Of a DNA stretch of 64,000 nucleotides, positions 46,976 to 57,532 are shown piece by piece. Below the pieces are notes generated by a model that was not told where the DNA came from, ran no database searches, and worked only from the letters and a program-made list of their open reading frames with translations. The position numbers and the translations under genes were made by a program. Positions within the stretch are counted from its first letter, which is position 1; each line of letters begins with the position of its first letter. The stretch is from Halolamina rubra (GTDB taxonomy: Archaea > Halobacteriota > Halobacteria > Halobacteriales > Haloferacaceae): contig NZ_BBJN01000009.1 of the NCBI RefSeq assembly GCF_000739555.1, positions 1 to 64,000 on the forward strand, given 5' to 3'.

Positions 46976-49276
46976 ATGGCCGACCCGCGCGACGGCGACG
47001 GGCCGAGCATCGCCGCGCTCGACGAGGAGACCGTCCAGCGGATCGCCGCCGGCGAGGTGGTCGAGCGCCCCGCCTCCGTGGTGAAGGAGCTGGTCGAGAA
47101 CGCCATCGACGCCGACGCCTCCCGCGTGTCGGTCGCGGTCGACCGCGGCGGGAAGGACGGCGTCCGCGTCCGGGACGACGGCGTCGGGATGACCGCCGAG
47201 GAGCTCGACCTCGCGGTCCGGGACCACCACACCTCGAAGATCGGCGACATCGGCGACCTCGAGGCCGGCGTGGGCACGCTCGGCTTCCGGGGCGAGGCCC
47301 TCGCGGCCATCGGTGCCGTCTCGCGGCTCACCGTTCGCTCGAAACCCCGCGGCGGCGAGATGGGCCACGAGCTCACCGTCGAGGGCGGCGACATCGGCGA
47401 GCCCGAGCCCGCCGGCTGTCCCGAGGGGACCGTCGTCGAGGTCGACGACCTGTTCCACAACGTGCCCGCCCGACGGAAGTTCCTCAAAACCGACGCCACG
47501 GAGTTCGACCACGTCAACACCGTCGCGACGCAGTACGCGCTGGCGAACCCCGGCGTCGCCGTCTCGCTGGAGCACGACGACCGCGAGGTGTTCGCGACCG
47601 ACGGCACGGGGAACCGGCGCTCGACGGTGCTGTCGGTGTACGGCCGCGAGGTCGCGGAGTCGATGGTCGACGTGGAGTGGACCGCGGCGGGGGGCGACGC
47701 CGCCGTCCAGTCCGTCCGGGGGCTCGTCTCCCACCCCGAGACCACCCGCGCGGGCCGGGAGTACCTCTCGACGTTCGTCAACGACCGCTACGTCACCGCG
47801 TCGACGCTCCGGGAGGCGGTGCTCGACGCCTACGGCGGCCAACTCGCGCCGGATCGCTACCCGTTCGCGGTGCTGTTCGTCGAGCTCGACCCCGCCACCG
47901 TCGACGTTAACGTCCACCCCCGGAAGCTGGAGGTGCGCTTCGACGACGAGGCGGGCGTGAAGGAGGCGGTCACCGAGGCCGTCGAGGAGGCGCTGCTCGG
48001 GGAGGGGCTGATCCGCAGCTCCGCGCCCCGCGGGCGCTCGCAGGCCGAGGAGACGCCGGTCCGTCCCGGAACCGACGACGAGACGGCGGTCGGCGGCGCC
48101 GACACGCGCCACGAGGCGGCAAGCGGCGTCGCCGACCGACGCGCCGAGCGAAGCGGCTGCGTCCGGAAGCGCTCGGGGCTCGACGGGGCGGACGAGTCGG
48201 CCGCCGAGGCGTCGACGGCGGACGCCGCCGACGCCGGCGTCAGAGACGATGCCGGTTCCACCTCGACCGACCTCGACGACTGGGGCGAGGACGCGGCCCC
48301 TGAGGCGACCGATCCGCAGGCCGGAGACGACGGTACCGACGACTGGTCGGTCGACCTCTCCGGCGGGTCGAGCGCGTCGTCGCCGACGGGCGAGGAGTCG
48401 TCGACGGAGGGGTCGGCGACGCAGGAGTCGGCGACTGGCGGCGGACTCGGGGGCGCGGAACCGGGCAGTCCGGAGCGCGACGACCGCACGCCGGACTCCG
48501 CACGCGGCGGCGCCACCGACTACGAGGCCGACCCAGCCTCGGAGGCCGACCCGGCGCCCACGACCGGCTCCCGGGACGCGGCCGCGGACCGCGAGCGCTC
48601 GTTCTCGACGGCGACCCAGCGGGCGCTGGGCGGCGGCAGCGCGGAGGCCGGCGGCGAGTTCGACTCGCTGCCGACGCTGCGGGTGCTCGGGCAGTTACAG
48701 GACACCTACGTCGTCGCCGAGACCGACGACGGGCTGGTGTTGATCGACCAGCACGCCGCCGACGAGCGCGTGAACTACGAGCGCCTCCAGCGCGAGTTCG
48801 CCGACGGGATGGCGAGCCAGGCGCTGGCGACGCCGGTCGAGCTGGAGCTCACCGCCCGGGAGGCCGAGCTGTTCGCGAGCCACGCCGACGCGCTGGCGGA
48901 GATCGGGTTCGAGGCCGAGCCCGCGGCGGAGCGAACGGTGGAAGTCACTGCGGTGCCGGCGGTGTTCGACGCGACGCTCGACCCCGAACTGCTGCGCGAC
49001 GTGCTCTCGTCGTTCGTCGCCGACGGCGACGGCGAGGCGGCGGTCGACGACGCCGTCGACGAGCTACTCGGCGATCTCGCGTGCTACCCGTCGGTGACGG
49101 GGAACACCTCGCTCACCGAGGGCTCGGTGAGCGAGCTGCTGTCGGCGCTGGACGACTGCGAGAACCCGTACGCCTGCCCGCACGGTCGGCCGGTGATCGT
49201 CGAGATCGCCGGCGAGGAGATCGGCGAGCGGTTCGAGCGCGACTACCCCGGTCATGGGGACCGGCGACGCGAGTAA
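46976..49276 (+). CDS. mutL: DNA mismatch repair protein MutL (endonuclease type)
   Basis: A 766-residue protein. The N-terminal GHKL ATPase has ELVENAIDADA, DDGVGMT and GFRGEALAAIG. The C-terminal domain has the metal-binding DQHAADERVNYE (DQHA-x2-E-x4-E) and ACPHGRP motifs that mark MutL homologues able to nick DNA, so strand incision does not need MutH. A very acidic, low-complexity linker of roughly 200 residues joins the domains and contains one short basic patch (ADRRAERSGCVRKRSG). It is co-directional with mutS. Confidence 0.95.
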   Translation: MADPRDGDGPSIAALDEETVQRIAAGEVVERPASVVKELVENAIDADASRVSVAVDRGGKDGVRVRDDGVGMTAEELDLAVRDHHTSKIGDIGDLEAGVGTLGFRGEALAAIGAVSRLTVRSKPRGGEMGHELTVEGGDIGEPEPAGCPEGTVVEVDDLFHNVPARRKFLKTDATEFDHVNTVATQYALANPGVAVSLEHDDREVFATDGTGNRRSTVLSVYGREVAESMVDVEWTAAGGDAAVQSVRGLVSHPETTRAGREYLSTFVNDRYVTASTLREAVLDAYGGQLAPDRYPFAVLFVELDPATVDVNVHPRKLEVRFDDEAGVKEAVTEAVEEALLGEGLIRSSAPRGRSQAEETPVRPGTDDETAVGGADTRHEAASGVADRRAERSGCVRKRSGLDGADESAAEASTADAADAGVRDDAGSTSTDLDDWGEDAAPEATDPQAGDDGTDDWSVDLSGGSSASSPTGEESSTEGSATQESATGGGLGGAEPGSPERDDRTPDSARGGATDYEADPASEADPAPTTGSRDAAADRERSFSTATQRALGGGSAEAGGEFDSLPTLRVLGQLQDTYVVAETDDGLVLIDQHAADERVNYERLQREFADGMASQALATPVELELTAREAELFASHADALAEIGFEAEPAAERTVEVTAVPAVFDATLDPELLRDVLSSFVADGDGEAAVDDAVDELLGDLACYPSVTGNTSLTEGSVSELLSALDDCENPYACPHGRPVIVEIAGEEIGERFERDYPGHGDRRRE

Positions 49277-50437
49277 TCAGTCGCCGAGAACCTCGGCCAA
49301 CTGCTCGGCGACCACCGCTCCCAACTCCGGCTTGCTGCCCGTGAACTCCGAGTACCCCTCGCCGCGAACCAGCAGCGCCCGGGTCTCGTCGTCGCCCATC
49401 ACGCCCGCGTCGTTGGCGACGACGAAGGCGAGCCCGGCGCGGTCGAGGATCCGCCGCGCCTCGCCGGCGAGTTGCTCGTCGCTGGCGCCGGTCTCGGCCT
49501 TGAAGCCGACGATGGGGAGCTCCGGGTGGGCGTCGCGGACCGAGTCGATCAGCTTCGGCGTCGGGGTCAGCGTCAGCGTGCGCTCCTCGCCGGACTTGAT
49601 CTTCGAGTCGGCGGCGTCGACGGTGAAGTCCGAGATCGCCGCGGCCGAGACCAGCGCGTCGGCGCCGTCGTCGGCCGCCGCGAGCACGGCGTCGCGCATC
49701 GCCGCCGCCCGCTCGGCCCGCCGCACGTCGGCGTAGGGCACGTCGTCGCCGTCGTGGACCAACGTCACGTCGGCGCCGCGGACGTAGCAGGCTTTGGCGA
49801 CCGCGCGGCCCGTTTTCCCCGACGCGCGGTTCGTGATGGTGCGGATCGGGTCGATCGGCTCGCTGGTCGCGCCCGCGGTGACGACGACGTGCTCGCCGGC
49901 GAGCGAGTGGGGGGTCGTCGCCCGGGCGACTTCGGTGACGATGGCCTCCTCCGTGGCGATCTTGGCCTTCCCCTCCTCGATCCGGGGGTCGACGAACTCG
50001 ACGCCCCAGGACTCGACGCGCTCGATCGCGTCGAGCACGCCCGGGTGGTCGTACATCGGCTCGTGCATCGCGGGGGCGACGACGACCGGCACGTCGGCGC
50101 CGATCGCGGTCGTCGCGGTCGTCGTCACCGGCGAGTCGTCGACGGCGGCGGCGACCTTCCCGACGGTGTTTGCGGTACAGGGCGCGATCAGGAGCACGTC
50201 GGCCCAGCCGTCGCGGCCGCAGAGCTCGACGTGCTCGACGCGCCCGGTGAGCTCGGTGACCGGCTCGTAGCCCGTCGCGAACTCCACCGCCCACGGGTGG
50301 ACGATCCCCTGCGCGCTCTCGGTCAGCACGCCGCGGACCGCAGCCCCCTGTCGGCGGAGCTCGTGGGCGAGCTCCACGACTTTCACCGCGGCGATGCTGC
50401 CGGTGACCCCGAGCGCGACGTTGACGCCTTCGAGCAT
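49277..50437 (-). CDS. coaBC: phosphopantothenoylcysteine decarboxylase/synthase
   Basis: A 386-residue bifunctional coenzyme A enzyme. The N-terminal flavoprotein CoaC part has GVTGSIAAVKVVELAHELRR, APCTANTVGK and PAMHEPMYDHP. The C-terminal CoaB part has VVVTAGATSEPIDPIRTITN, NRASGKTGRAVAKA, AAAISDF and KIKSG. I chose the ATG at 50437. Its stop directly abuts the convergent mutL stop. Confidence 0.93.
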   Translation of the reverse strand: MLEGVNVALGVTGSIAAVKVVELAHELRRQGAAVRGVLTESAQGIVHPWAVEFATGYEPVTELTGRVEHVELCGRDGWADVLLIAPCTANTVGKVAAAVDDSPVTTTATTAIGADVPVVVAPAMHEPMYDHPGVLDAIERVESWGVEFVDPRIEEGKAKIATEEAIVTEVARATTPHSLAGEHVVVTAGATSEPIDPIRTITNRASGKTGRAVAKACYVRGADVTLVHDGDDVPYADVRRAERAAAMRDAVLAAADDGADALVSAAAISDFTVDAADSKIKSGEERTLTLTPTPKLIDSVRDAHPELPIVGFKAETGASDEQLAGEARRILDRAGLAFVVANDAGVMGDDETRALLVRGEGYSEFTGSKPELGAVVAEQLAEVLGD

Positions 50438-50492
50438 CGACCGTCCGGTCGAACGCCGCGGGCTTAAACACCCGCCGCGCGTACTCGACCCC

Positions 50493-51257
50493 GTGTGTAC
50501 GCTGACGCTCGCCTGGCAGGTGTTCGAGGACGCGCCCGTCGCGGTCGCCGCGAACCGCGACGAGCAGCGTGATCGTCCCTCCGAGTCGCCGGCGCTGATC
50601 GAGGAGGAGCCGGCCGTCGTCGCCCCCCGGGACGCGAAAGCCGGGGGGACGTGGCAGGGGTACAACGAGTCGGGGCTGTTCGTCGGCGTGACGAACCGCT
50701 GGACCGACGCCGAGCTCGCGGGCGAGCGCTCGCGCGGACTGCTCGTCCGCGACGCGCTCCGGGAGCCCTCGGCGGAGGACGCCGTCCGAACGGTCGAGCA
50801 CGCCGTCGAGGAGCACGAGTACGCCGGGTTCAACCTCGTGCTCGCCGACGAGAACGCCGCGTTCCTGCTGGAGTGGGACGGCCGCCTGCTGGTCCGCCAG
50901 CTGGAGCCGGGCGTCCACGTCGTCGTCAACGTCGGCGCCAGCGACGCGCCGGCGATCCCGGCCTCCGCCGCCGAGCGCGGGCGGGAGCAGGCCGAGGACG
51001 CCGCCGCGGTCCGGACCGCGCTGCTCCCCGAGCCCGACGAGGAGCCCGACGCGTGGCTCGACCGCGCGGCGTCGGTGCTCGGCGACCACGAGTTCGGCGT
51101 CTGCGTCCACGAGAACGGCTACGGCACCGTTTCGGCGTCGCTCATCGCGCTCGGCGGCGGCGATGACGGGTTCGCCGCCGACGACGTGCGGTTCGAGTTC
51201 GCCGACGGCCCGCCCTGCGAGACGGCGTTCGAACCGGTGGACGCGACGCTGGAGTGA
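50493..51257 (+). CDS. NRDE family protein
   Basis: A 254-residue protein starting with GTG-TGT, so Cys is residue 2 and would become N-terminal after Met removal, as expected for an Ntn-hydrolase-type nucleophile. The family name motif NRDE is present (AVAANRDEQRDRPSE), with GGTWQGYNESGLFVGVTNRW following. The family links to Golgi and T10-like proteins in eukaryotes; its role in archaea is unknown. Confidence 0.83.
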   Translation: MCTLTLAWQVFEDAPVAVAANRDEQRDRPSESPALIEEEPAVVAPRDAKAGGTWQGYNESGLFVGVTNRWTDAELAGERSRGLLVRDALREPSAEDAVRTVEHAVEEHEYAGFNLVLADENAAFLLEWDGRLLVRQLEPGVHVVVNVGASDAPAIPASAAERGREQAEDAAAVRTALLPEPDEEPDAWLDRAASVLGDHEFGVCVHENGYGTVSASLIALGGGDDGFAADDVRFEFADGPPCETAFEPVDATLE

Positions 51258-51308
51258 GCGGCGCGACCCCGGACTGAAAAACCCGAAGAAACGGACCGAA
51301 ACCGCGTG

Positions 51309-51587
51309 TTAGCGTCGGATGGCCGCGCCGGCGACCGCACCGACGGCGACGCCGGCCGCGAACCCCGCGGCGGCGACGCGGCGGCGCCGGGCGGCCACCT
51401 CGGCGGGGAAGTACTCCTCGGTCAGGTCGAGCGTCCGCTCGGCGAGCCGGTGGCGCGCCGCCGCGGCCTCGTCGCTCTCGGCCGCGCGGGCCCGGAGCGC
51501 CGCGAACCGCGCCCGGAGCTGTTCGGTCGTGAGGTCGGCGTCGACGGCTCGGCCGCCCGCGTACTGCTGAATCTGGCTGAGTTCCAT
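51309..51587 (-). CDS. small membrane-anchored haloarchaeal protein
   Basis: A 92-residue protein with a predicted helical hairpin (residues 18-65) and a C-terminal Ala/Gly/Val-rich hydrophobic segment ending in RR. No known function. Confidence 0.68.
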   Translation of the reverse strand: MELSQIQQYAGGRAVDADLTTEQLRARFAALRARAAESDEAAAARHRLAERTLDLTEEYFPAEVAARRRRVAAAGFAAGVAVGAVAGAAIRR

Positions 51588-51658
51588 ACACTGTCTTCGC
51601 CCGGAGACGAGATAACTGTTGCGTGGCGAAGGTCAGAAGTTGCCACGGTCGAGGTCGC

Positions 51659-52237
51659 TCAGAGCGGGAACCGCGCGATCGTCTCGTGCTCGGCGCGGTC
51701 GTCGTCGAGGATCGATCGCTTCAGCCGGAGCTCCTCGGCGGTGAAGCGGCCGACGGTAGGGTCCGTGTTCCGGAGCCGGTCCTGGACGAGCTCCTTCCCA
51801 CGGGCGTCGTCCATCCGGGCGAGCGTGACGTGGGGCGTGAACTCGTTGTCCGCCTCGGCGAACCCCCGATCGGTGGTCTCGGTTTCCAGTGCGTCGGCGA
51901 GATCGTGGAGCCCGGCCGCGCCGTCGCGGACGCCGGCCCAGACCACCGAGATGTACTCCTCGGAGGGGAACGCGCCGAGGCCGCCGACCTCGACCTCGAA
52001 CGGCGACAGGTCGGCGGCGTCGACGGCGGCGGCGCCGGCGACTTTCGCGTCGTCGACGGTCGGTTCGTCGCCCCCCGTCTCGTCCGGGGTCGGCGTGTCC
52101 CCCAGGAACTTCATCGTCAGGTGGGCCTGCGCGGGGTCGGTGAGGCGGAGCCCCTCGGCGTCGGCGAGGTCGTCCTGGAGCGCGGCGAACGGCTCGCGGA
52201 GCGCCTCGGGGAGGTCGATCGCGAAGAACAGGCGCAT
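51659..52237 (-). CDS. thpR: RNA 2',3'-cyclic phosphodiesterase
   Basis: A 192-residue 2H-phosphoesterase. Two HxTx motifs are visible: HLTM (H39) and HVTL in the second half. It opens 2',3'-cyclic phosphates on RNA or tRNA ends. The start MRLFFAIDLP matches the family. It is divergent from the TPR gene. Confidence 0.92.
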   Translation of the reverse strand: MRLFFAIDLPEALREPFAALQDDLADAEGLRLTDPAQAHLTMKFLGDTPTPDETGGDEPTVDDAKVAGAAAVDAADLSPFEVEVGGLGAFPSEEYISVVWAGVRDGAAGLHDLADALETETTDRGFAEADNEFTPHVTLARMDDARGKELVQDRLRNTDPTVGRFTAEELRLKRSILDDDRAEHETIARFPL

Positions 52238-52318
52238 ACGCGGCGGCAGGTGCCGGCGCGACTAAGCGTTGGTGCCGGACGCGTAACCCTTACCCCCGAC
52301 GGCCGCAAATCACGGGTA

Positions 52319-53062
52319 ATGAGTGATAACCCCCGTGAGGACCGAGACCACCAGTTCTCGGAGGGGCAGGGGCTCCCCGACGAGTTCGAGGAGTTCGACA
52401 TCGACCCGCCGGAGCTGAAAGTCGACCCCGACCAGGTCGACCCCGTGGACAGCCGGGTGCTGTCGGACCTGCTCGACGAGCGCTCGATCCCGAAAGACGA
52501 GGTCGACACCGACCAGCTCATCGACGTCGGCGTCTCCTACACGCAGATCAACCGCTTCGAGGAGGCGACCGAGACGTTCGAGCGCGCCGCCAACTTCGCC
52601 GAGGACCCGCTGAAGGAGCAGGAGGCCTGGGTGAACAAGGGCGCCGCCCACGCCGAACTCGAGGAGTACGACGCGGCGATCGGCGCGTACAAGGAGGCCA
52701 TCGACATCGACGACGACTCCGAGCACGCCGCCACCGCCGAGACGAACCTCGCCTACGCGCTCTGGGAGTTCGGCCAGAGCGAGGAGGCGCTGCGCCACGC
52801 CGAGAACGCCGTCGAGATCGACCCGCGGTTCGCGCAGGCCTGGTACAACCGCGGCTTCTTCATGCTCGAACGCGGGCTCGCGGAGGACGCCGTCGACTGC
52901 TTCGAGAACGCCCAGCGGCTCGGCATGTCCAACCCCGAACTGCTCGAGGAGAAGGTCCGCGCGCTCGAGGAGGTCGGCCGCGAGGAGGAGGCCGAGGAGG
53001 TGCGCCAGCGCGCCGAGGAGCTGCGCGAGGAGGCCGAGCAGCGGATGGTCGACGAGCACTGA
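52319..53062 (+). CDS. tetratricopeptide-repeat protein
   Basis: A 247-residue acidic protein with about four TPR units (for example DVGVSYTQINRFEEATETFE, AWVNKGAAHAELEEYDAAIG and AWYNRGFFMLERGLAEDAVD), a scaffold for protein contacts. The N-terminal 60 residues are disordered-looking. Its stop overlaps the DUF424 start by one base (TGATG). Confidence 0.87.
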   Translation: MSDNPREDRDHQFSEGQGLPDEFEEFDIDPPELKVDPDQVDPVDSRVLSDLLDERSIPKDEVDTDQLIDVGVSYTQINRFEEATETFERAANFAEDPLKEQEAWVNKGAAHAELEEYDAAIGAYKEAIDIDDDSEHAATAETNLAYALWEFGQSEEALRHAENAVEIDPRFAQAWYNRGFFMLERGLAEDAVDCFENAQRLGMSNPELLEEKVRALEEVGREEEAEEVRQRAEELREEAEQRMVDEH

Positions 53063-53364
53063 TGCTGCTGCGCGAACGGGAGACCGAACGCGGGCTGCTC
53101 GTCTCGGTCTGTGACGCCGACCTGCTGGGCCGAACGTTCGAGAACGGGGAGGTGTCGATCACGGTCGAGGAGTCGTTCTACGGCGGCGACAGCGCCGTCG
53201 AGGCCGACGCCGACGCCGTCATCGACGGCCTGCGGCGCGCGTCGGTCGCGAACCTCGTCGGCGAGGAGTGCGTCGGCGTCGCCGTCGACGCGGGCATCAT
53301 CGACGAGGGGGCGGTGCTGGAGATCGGCGAGACCCGCCACGCTCAGTTACTGCAAATCCAGTAG
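53062..53364 (+). CDS. DUF424 family protein
   Basis: A 100-residue archaeal conserved protein (LLVSVCDADLLGRTFENGEV, then RRASVANLVGEECVGVAVDA). The family is thought to be linked with translation, but its function is unproven. It is translationally coupled to the TPR protein. Confidence 0.87.
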   Translation: MLLRERETERGLLVSVCDADLLGRTFENGEVSITVEESFYGGDSAVEADADAVIDGLRRASVANLVGEECVGVAVDAGIIDEGAVLEIGETRHAQLLQIQ

Positions 53365-53418
53365 CGGGGTCCCGAACGACACGTCCGACCGAGACGCCGC
53401 GCCCGGGGGCACCGACGC

Positions 53419-54246
53419 TCAGAGTTGGGCGCTGACCTGCTCCCAGATCGCACACCAGTCCTCGGTCGCGACGTACCCCTCGACCTTCGCACAGGCGCCC
53501 CAGCCGTCGCCGTTCTTGTCCGGGATGTACTGCGAACAGTTCCCGCAGGACTGGCCGGGGCGGGCGACCTCGTCCGCGATAGCGTCGACGGACTCCATCA
53601 CCTGCACGTCCTCCTGGCTCAGGAGCTCGTCGGGGTCGCGCGTTACGCCGACCTGTGAGTCCGCAGTCCGGTACTCTTCTGGAACGTCGGCGGTCGCGAG
53701 GTCGGCCTCGTCCATCCCCTCCGGCACCGCTGGCTCGGGGAGGGACTCGTAGATCGTACACCAGGCCGCGCCGTCGATGTACCCTTCGACCTCGGCGCAG
53801 GCGCCGAACTCGTCGCCGTTCTTGTCCGGGATGAAGTCGCCGCAGTTCGCACAGCACCTCCCCGGTTGGTGGGCCTCGTTCTCCAGTGCCGCCTCGTAGT
53901 CGGAGAAGGCGACGTCGGCTTGGGCGTTCAGGTTCTCGGGGTCGCGCTGCTCGTTCGCGAGCGACGTCGCCGACAGGTACACGTCCGGGACCGGCCCGTT
54001 GACGAACTCCTCCTCGGAGACGCCCGCTGGGCGGTCCTCGTCGCCGTTCGCCGTCTCCGTCGGCGGCTCGGTATCGGTTGGGGGTTCTGTATCGGTATCC
54101 GTCGGCGGCTCCGTCGTCTCGGTGCCGTCACCCGTCCCTCCGCAGCCGCTCAACGCGGCGACGCCGACGGTGGCTACGAGGTAGTGCCGCCGCGTCCACA
54201 TGTCGTAGATCGACGCGCTCTCGTCCGACTGTTCTCGCTGTGACAT
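53419..54246 (-). CDS. lipoprotein with two tandem HiPIP-like domains
   Basis: A 275-residue exported protein. A twin-arginine-like TRRHYLVATVGVAALSGC (lipobox Cys35) precedes a Thr/Glu/Pro/Asp spacer. Two domains follow with identical Cys spacing, C-x2-C-x14-C-x12-C: C132, C135, C150, C163 and C234, C237, C252, C265. Each also carries PDKNGD and a closing WC, a pattern fitting high-potential iron-sulfur proteins that carry one [4Fe-4S] cluster. It probably acts as a two-cluster electron carrier on the outer membrane face. The ATG at 54246 has TTAATTAT about 30 bases upstream; an ATG at 54201 is possible. Confidence 0.75.
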   Translation of the reverse strand: MSQREQSDESASIYDMWTRRHYLVATVGVAALSGCGGTGDGTETTEPPTDTDTEPPTDTEPPTETANGDEDRPAGVSEEEFVNGPVPDVYLSATSLANEQRDPENLNAQADVAFSDYEAALENEAHQPGRCCANCGDFIPDKNGDEFGACAEVEGYIDGAAWCTIYESLPEPAVPEGMDEADLATADVPEEYRTADSQVGVTRDPDELLSQEDVQVMESVDAIADEVARPGQSCGNCSQYIPDKNGDGWGACAKVEGYVATEDWCAIWEQVSAQL

Positions 54247-54271
54247 TTCGATCCGACTTTGCGAGGGTCAC

Positions 54272-54280
54272 GGATAATTA
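54272..54280 (-). promoter_or_regulatory. TATA-like box of the HiPIP lipoprotein gene
   Basis: TTAATTAT on the minus strand lies about 30 bases before the ATG at 54246, a leaderless spacing. Confidence 0.5.
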
Positions 54281-54444
54281 AGCGGAGCTTTCTGAACCCG
54301 TTGGCTTGGCTGGTGTTACGGTCGTCGCGGGTGACGAGAAGGGATCGCCGGCAGGAATCGCCCGCTGCGGCGCGGTTCGGCCGGTGTGACAGCGTCCCAC
54401 CCCCTACCGAAGGGGTGTTACTTCTCCAGCCCCTGGTTCCAGTA

Positions 54445-55718
<1,274 letters not shown>

Positions 55719-55793
55719 CCCGGCGTCGGGGCGCCAGTGACGCCCGGGTGCGGGCCCGGAACCCTTTTCCGGTGAAACCGCCTGTTTCGAGCC

Positions 55794-56213
55794 ATGAGTG
55801 GCTCGGACATGTACCGCCAGCAGATCCTCGATCACTACAAGAACCCGCGCAACTACGGGGAGATGCAGGAGCCGGACTTCTCGCACGTGGGCGAGAACCC
55901 CTCCTGTGGCGACACGATCAAGGTCGACGTGAAGCTGGCCGACGACGACGAGACCATCGAGGAGGTCTCCTTCACCGGCGACGGCTGCGCCATCTCCCAG
56001 GCCGCGGCGTCGCTGCTGACGAAGGAGCTGCCCGGCAACAGTATCGAGGAGCTGCAGGCGATGGACACCGACGACATCACCGAGATGCTCGGCGTCGAGA
56101 TCTCGCCGATGCGGATCAAGTGTGCCGTGCTGGCCCGACAGGTCGCCCAGGACGGCGCGAAGCTGTACCGCGGCGAGCTCGACGAGAAGGAGCGCACGAT
56201 CACCGAAGAGTAG
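55794..56213 (+). CDS. sufU: SufU/IscU-type iron-sulfur scaffold
   Basis: A 139-residue protein with the three scaffold cysteines in NPSCGDTIKVD, GDGCAISQAA and IKCAVLAR. It works with SufS to build or transfer sulfur for Fe-S clusters. A TATA-like CCCTTTTCC lies about 30 bases upstream. Confidence 0.9.
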   Translation: MSGSDMYRQQILDHYKNPRNYGEMQEPDFSHVGENPSCGDTIKVDVKLADDDETIEEVSFTGDGCAISQAAASLLTKELPGNSIEELQAMDTDDITEMLGVEISPMRIKCAVLARQVAQDGAKLYRGELDEKERTITEE

Positions 56214-56298
56214 CCGTTATCGGAACTGATTCTGGCCGGTCGCCGACGGTCCAGTGTGGCGGTACGTTTTTGGAACACCGTCTCATCTGCGATAACGA

Positions 56299-56640
56299 AT
56301 GGCCTCGGACGAGATCCTCGAGGTGCTCGGGAACAAGTACAACCCGGAGATCCTCGAAGCGGCGAGCGAGCCGAAATCCGCACAGGAGCTCTCGGACCAG
56401 CTCGACGTGCCGATCGCGACCTGCTACCGCCGCATCGACGAGCTGACCGAGGCGGACCTGCTGGAGCTACACGACCGCCCGCTGTCGGAGGAGCACCGCC
56501 GCATCAAGGTGTACCGTCGCTGCATCGACGAGATCTCGATCGACTTCCGTGAGGGGCTCAGCGTCGAACTCGAGCAGCGCTCGGACGTGACCAACAAGCT
56601 CGACGAGGTGTGGCGCCGGATGTCCCAGGGGCAGAGCTAG
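56299..56640 (+). CDS. ArsR-like HTH regulator
   Basis: A 113-residue winged-helix protein (EILEVLGNKYNPEILEAASE, AQELSDQLDVPIATCYRRID, ELTEADLLELHDRP). It ends overlapping by 4 bases the convergent KaiC-like ATPase gene. A local regulator role is plausible; the signal is unknown. Confidence 0.82.
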   Translation: MASDEILEVLGNKYNPEILEAASEPKSAQELSDQLDVPIATCYRRIDELTEADLLELHDRPLSEEHRRIKVYRRCIDEISIDFREGLSVELEQRSDVTNKLDEVWRRMSQGQS

Positions 56641-57365
56641 AACCCCGGCCGCTCCTCGCTGCCCATCATCGAGAAGCCGCCGGCCCGCTCGTACACCGTG
56701 ATCCCGCCCTGGCCGATCTCCATCGGGAAGATGTCGGTGTTGATGTCCTGTTTGCGCATCTTCGCGACCCAGATGTAGCGGTTCACGCCGTTGTCCGTCG
56801 GCGTCTGGATGAAGTAGATGTTGCCGTCGGTGAGGAAGTTCTCCAGCCCGATCTCGGTCTCGGGGAACACCGCCCCCTGCTCGTTGATCAGCAGCGAGGT
56901 GAGCCCGTTCTTCTTGAGGATGTCCGAGAACTTCAGCAGGTAGGTGCGCTTCTCGGTCTCGTCGTCGAAGAAGAGGCTGAACATCGTCAGCGAGTCGAGC
57001 ACCAGCCGGTCGTACGTGGTGCCGGCGAAATCCTGGAGCAGGCGGTCGATCGCGGTGTTGAAGTCCTCCTCCCGGAGCATCGTCGACTTGTCGTACACCT
57101 TGATGTCGCCGTCGTCGACGAGCTCGCCCCACTCCTCGAAGCCGACCGACTCCGCGGCCTGCTGGATGTCCTCGGCGTTCTCCTCGAAGGAGATGTAGAT
57201 CCCCCGCTCGTCGAACTCCCTGACGCCGTTGTACAGGTACTGGATGCCGAAGATGCTCTTCCCGGTTCCGGGGTTCCCGCTGACCAACACCGTCGAGTCA
57301 TCGACGATACCGCCGTTGAGAATCGCGTCGAGACCGTCGACCCCGGTCTCGGTAACGTCGACCAT
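56637..57365 (-). CDS. RAD55/KaiC-like RecA-fold ATPase
   Basis: A 242-residue single-domain ATPase. Walker A is SGNPGTGKS (29-37), and the Walker B-like strand is DRLVLDSLTMFSLFF. Family members act in signalling or DNA-linked processes, often paired with HTH or response-regulator proteins as here. Minus-strand GCTTAATTCC lies about 30 bases upstream of the ATG (leaderless). Confidence 0.85.
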   Translation of the reverse strand: MVDVTETGVDGLDAILNGGIVDDSTVLVSGNPGTGKSIFGIQYLYNGVREFDERGIYISFEENAEDIQQAAESVGFEEWGELVDDGDIKVYDKSTMLREEDFNTAIDRLLQDFAGTTYDRLVLDSLTMFSLFFDDETEKRTYLLKFSDILKKNGLTSLLINEQGAVFPETEIGLENFLTDGNIYFIQTPTDNGVNRYIWVAKMRKQDINTDIFPMEIGQGGITVYERAGGFSMMGSEERPGF

Positions 57366-57532
57366 GAGTAGCGTGACGTAGCGGCGCGGGGGGAATTAAG
57401 CCCACCGGGTCGGTCACCGTTCTCCCGGCGGTCCCGGGGGCGATCTGCCCCGAAACCGCCTGGAGGGCGGCGCGGGCTCGCCGAACCGTGGTGACGGTAC
57501 AGTTAACTGTTGGCGGCCGAACTGTAGCCACC

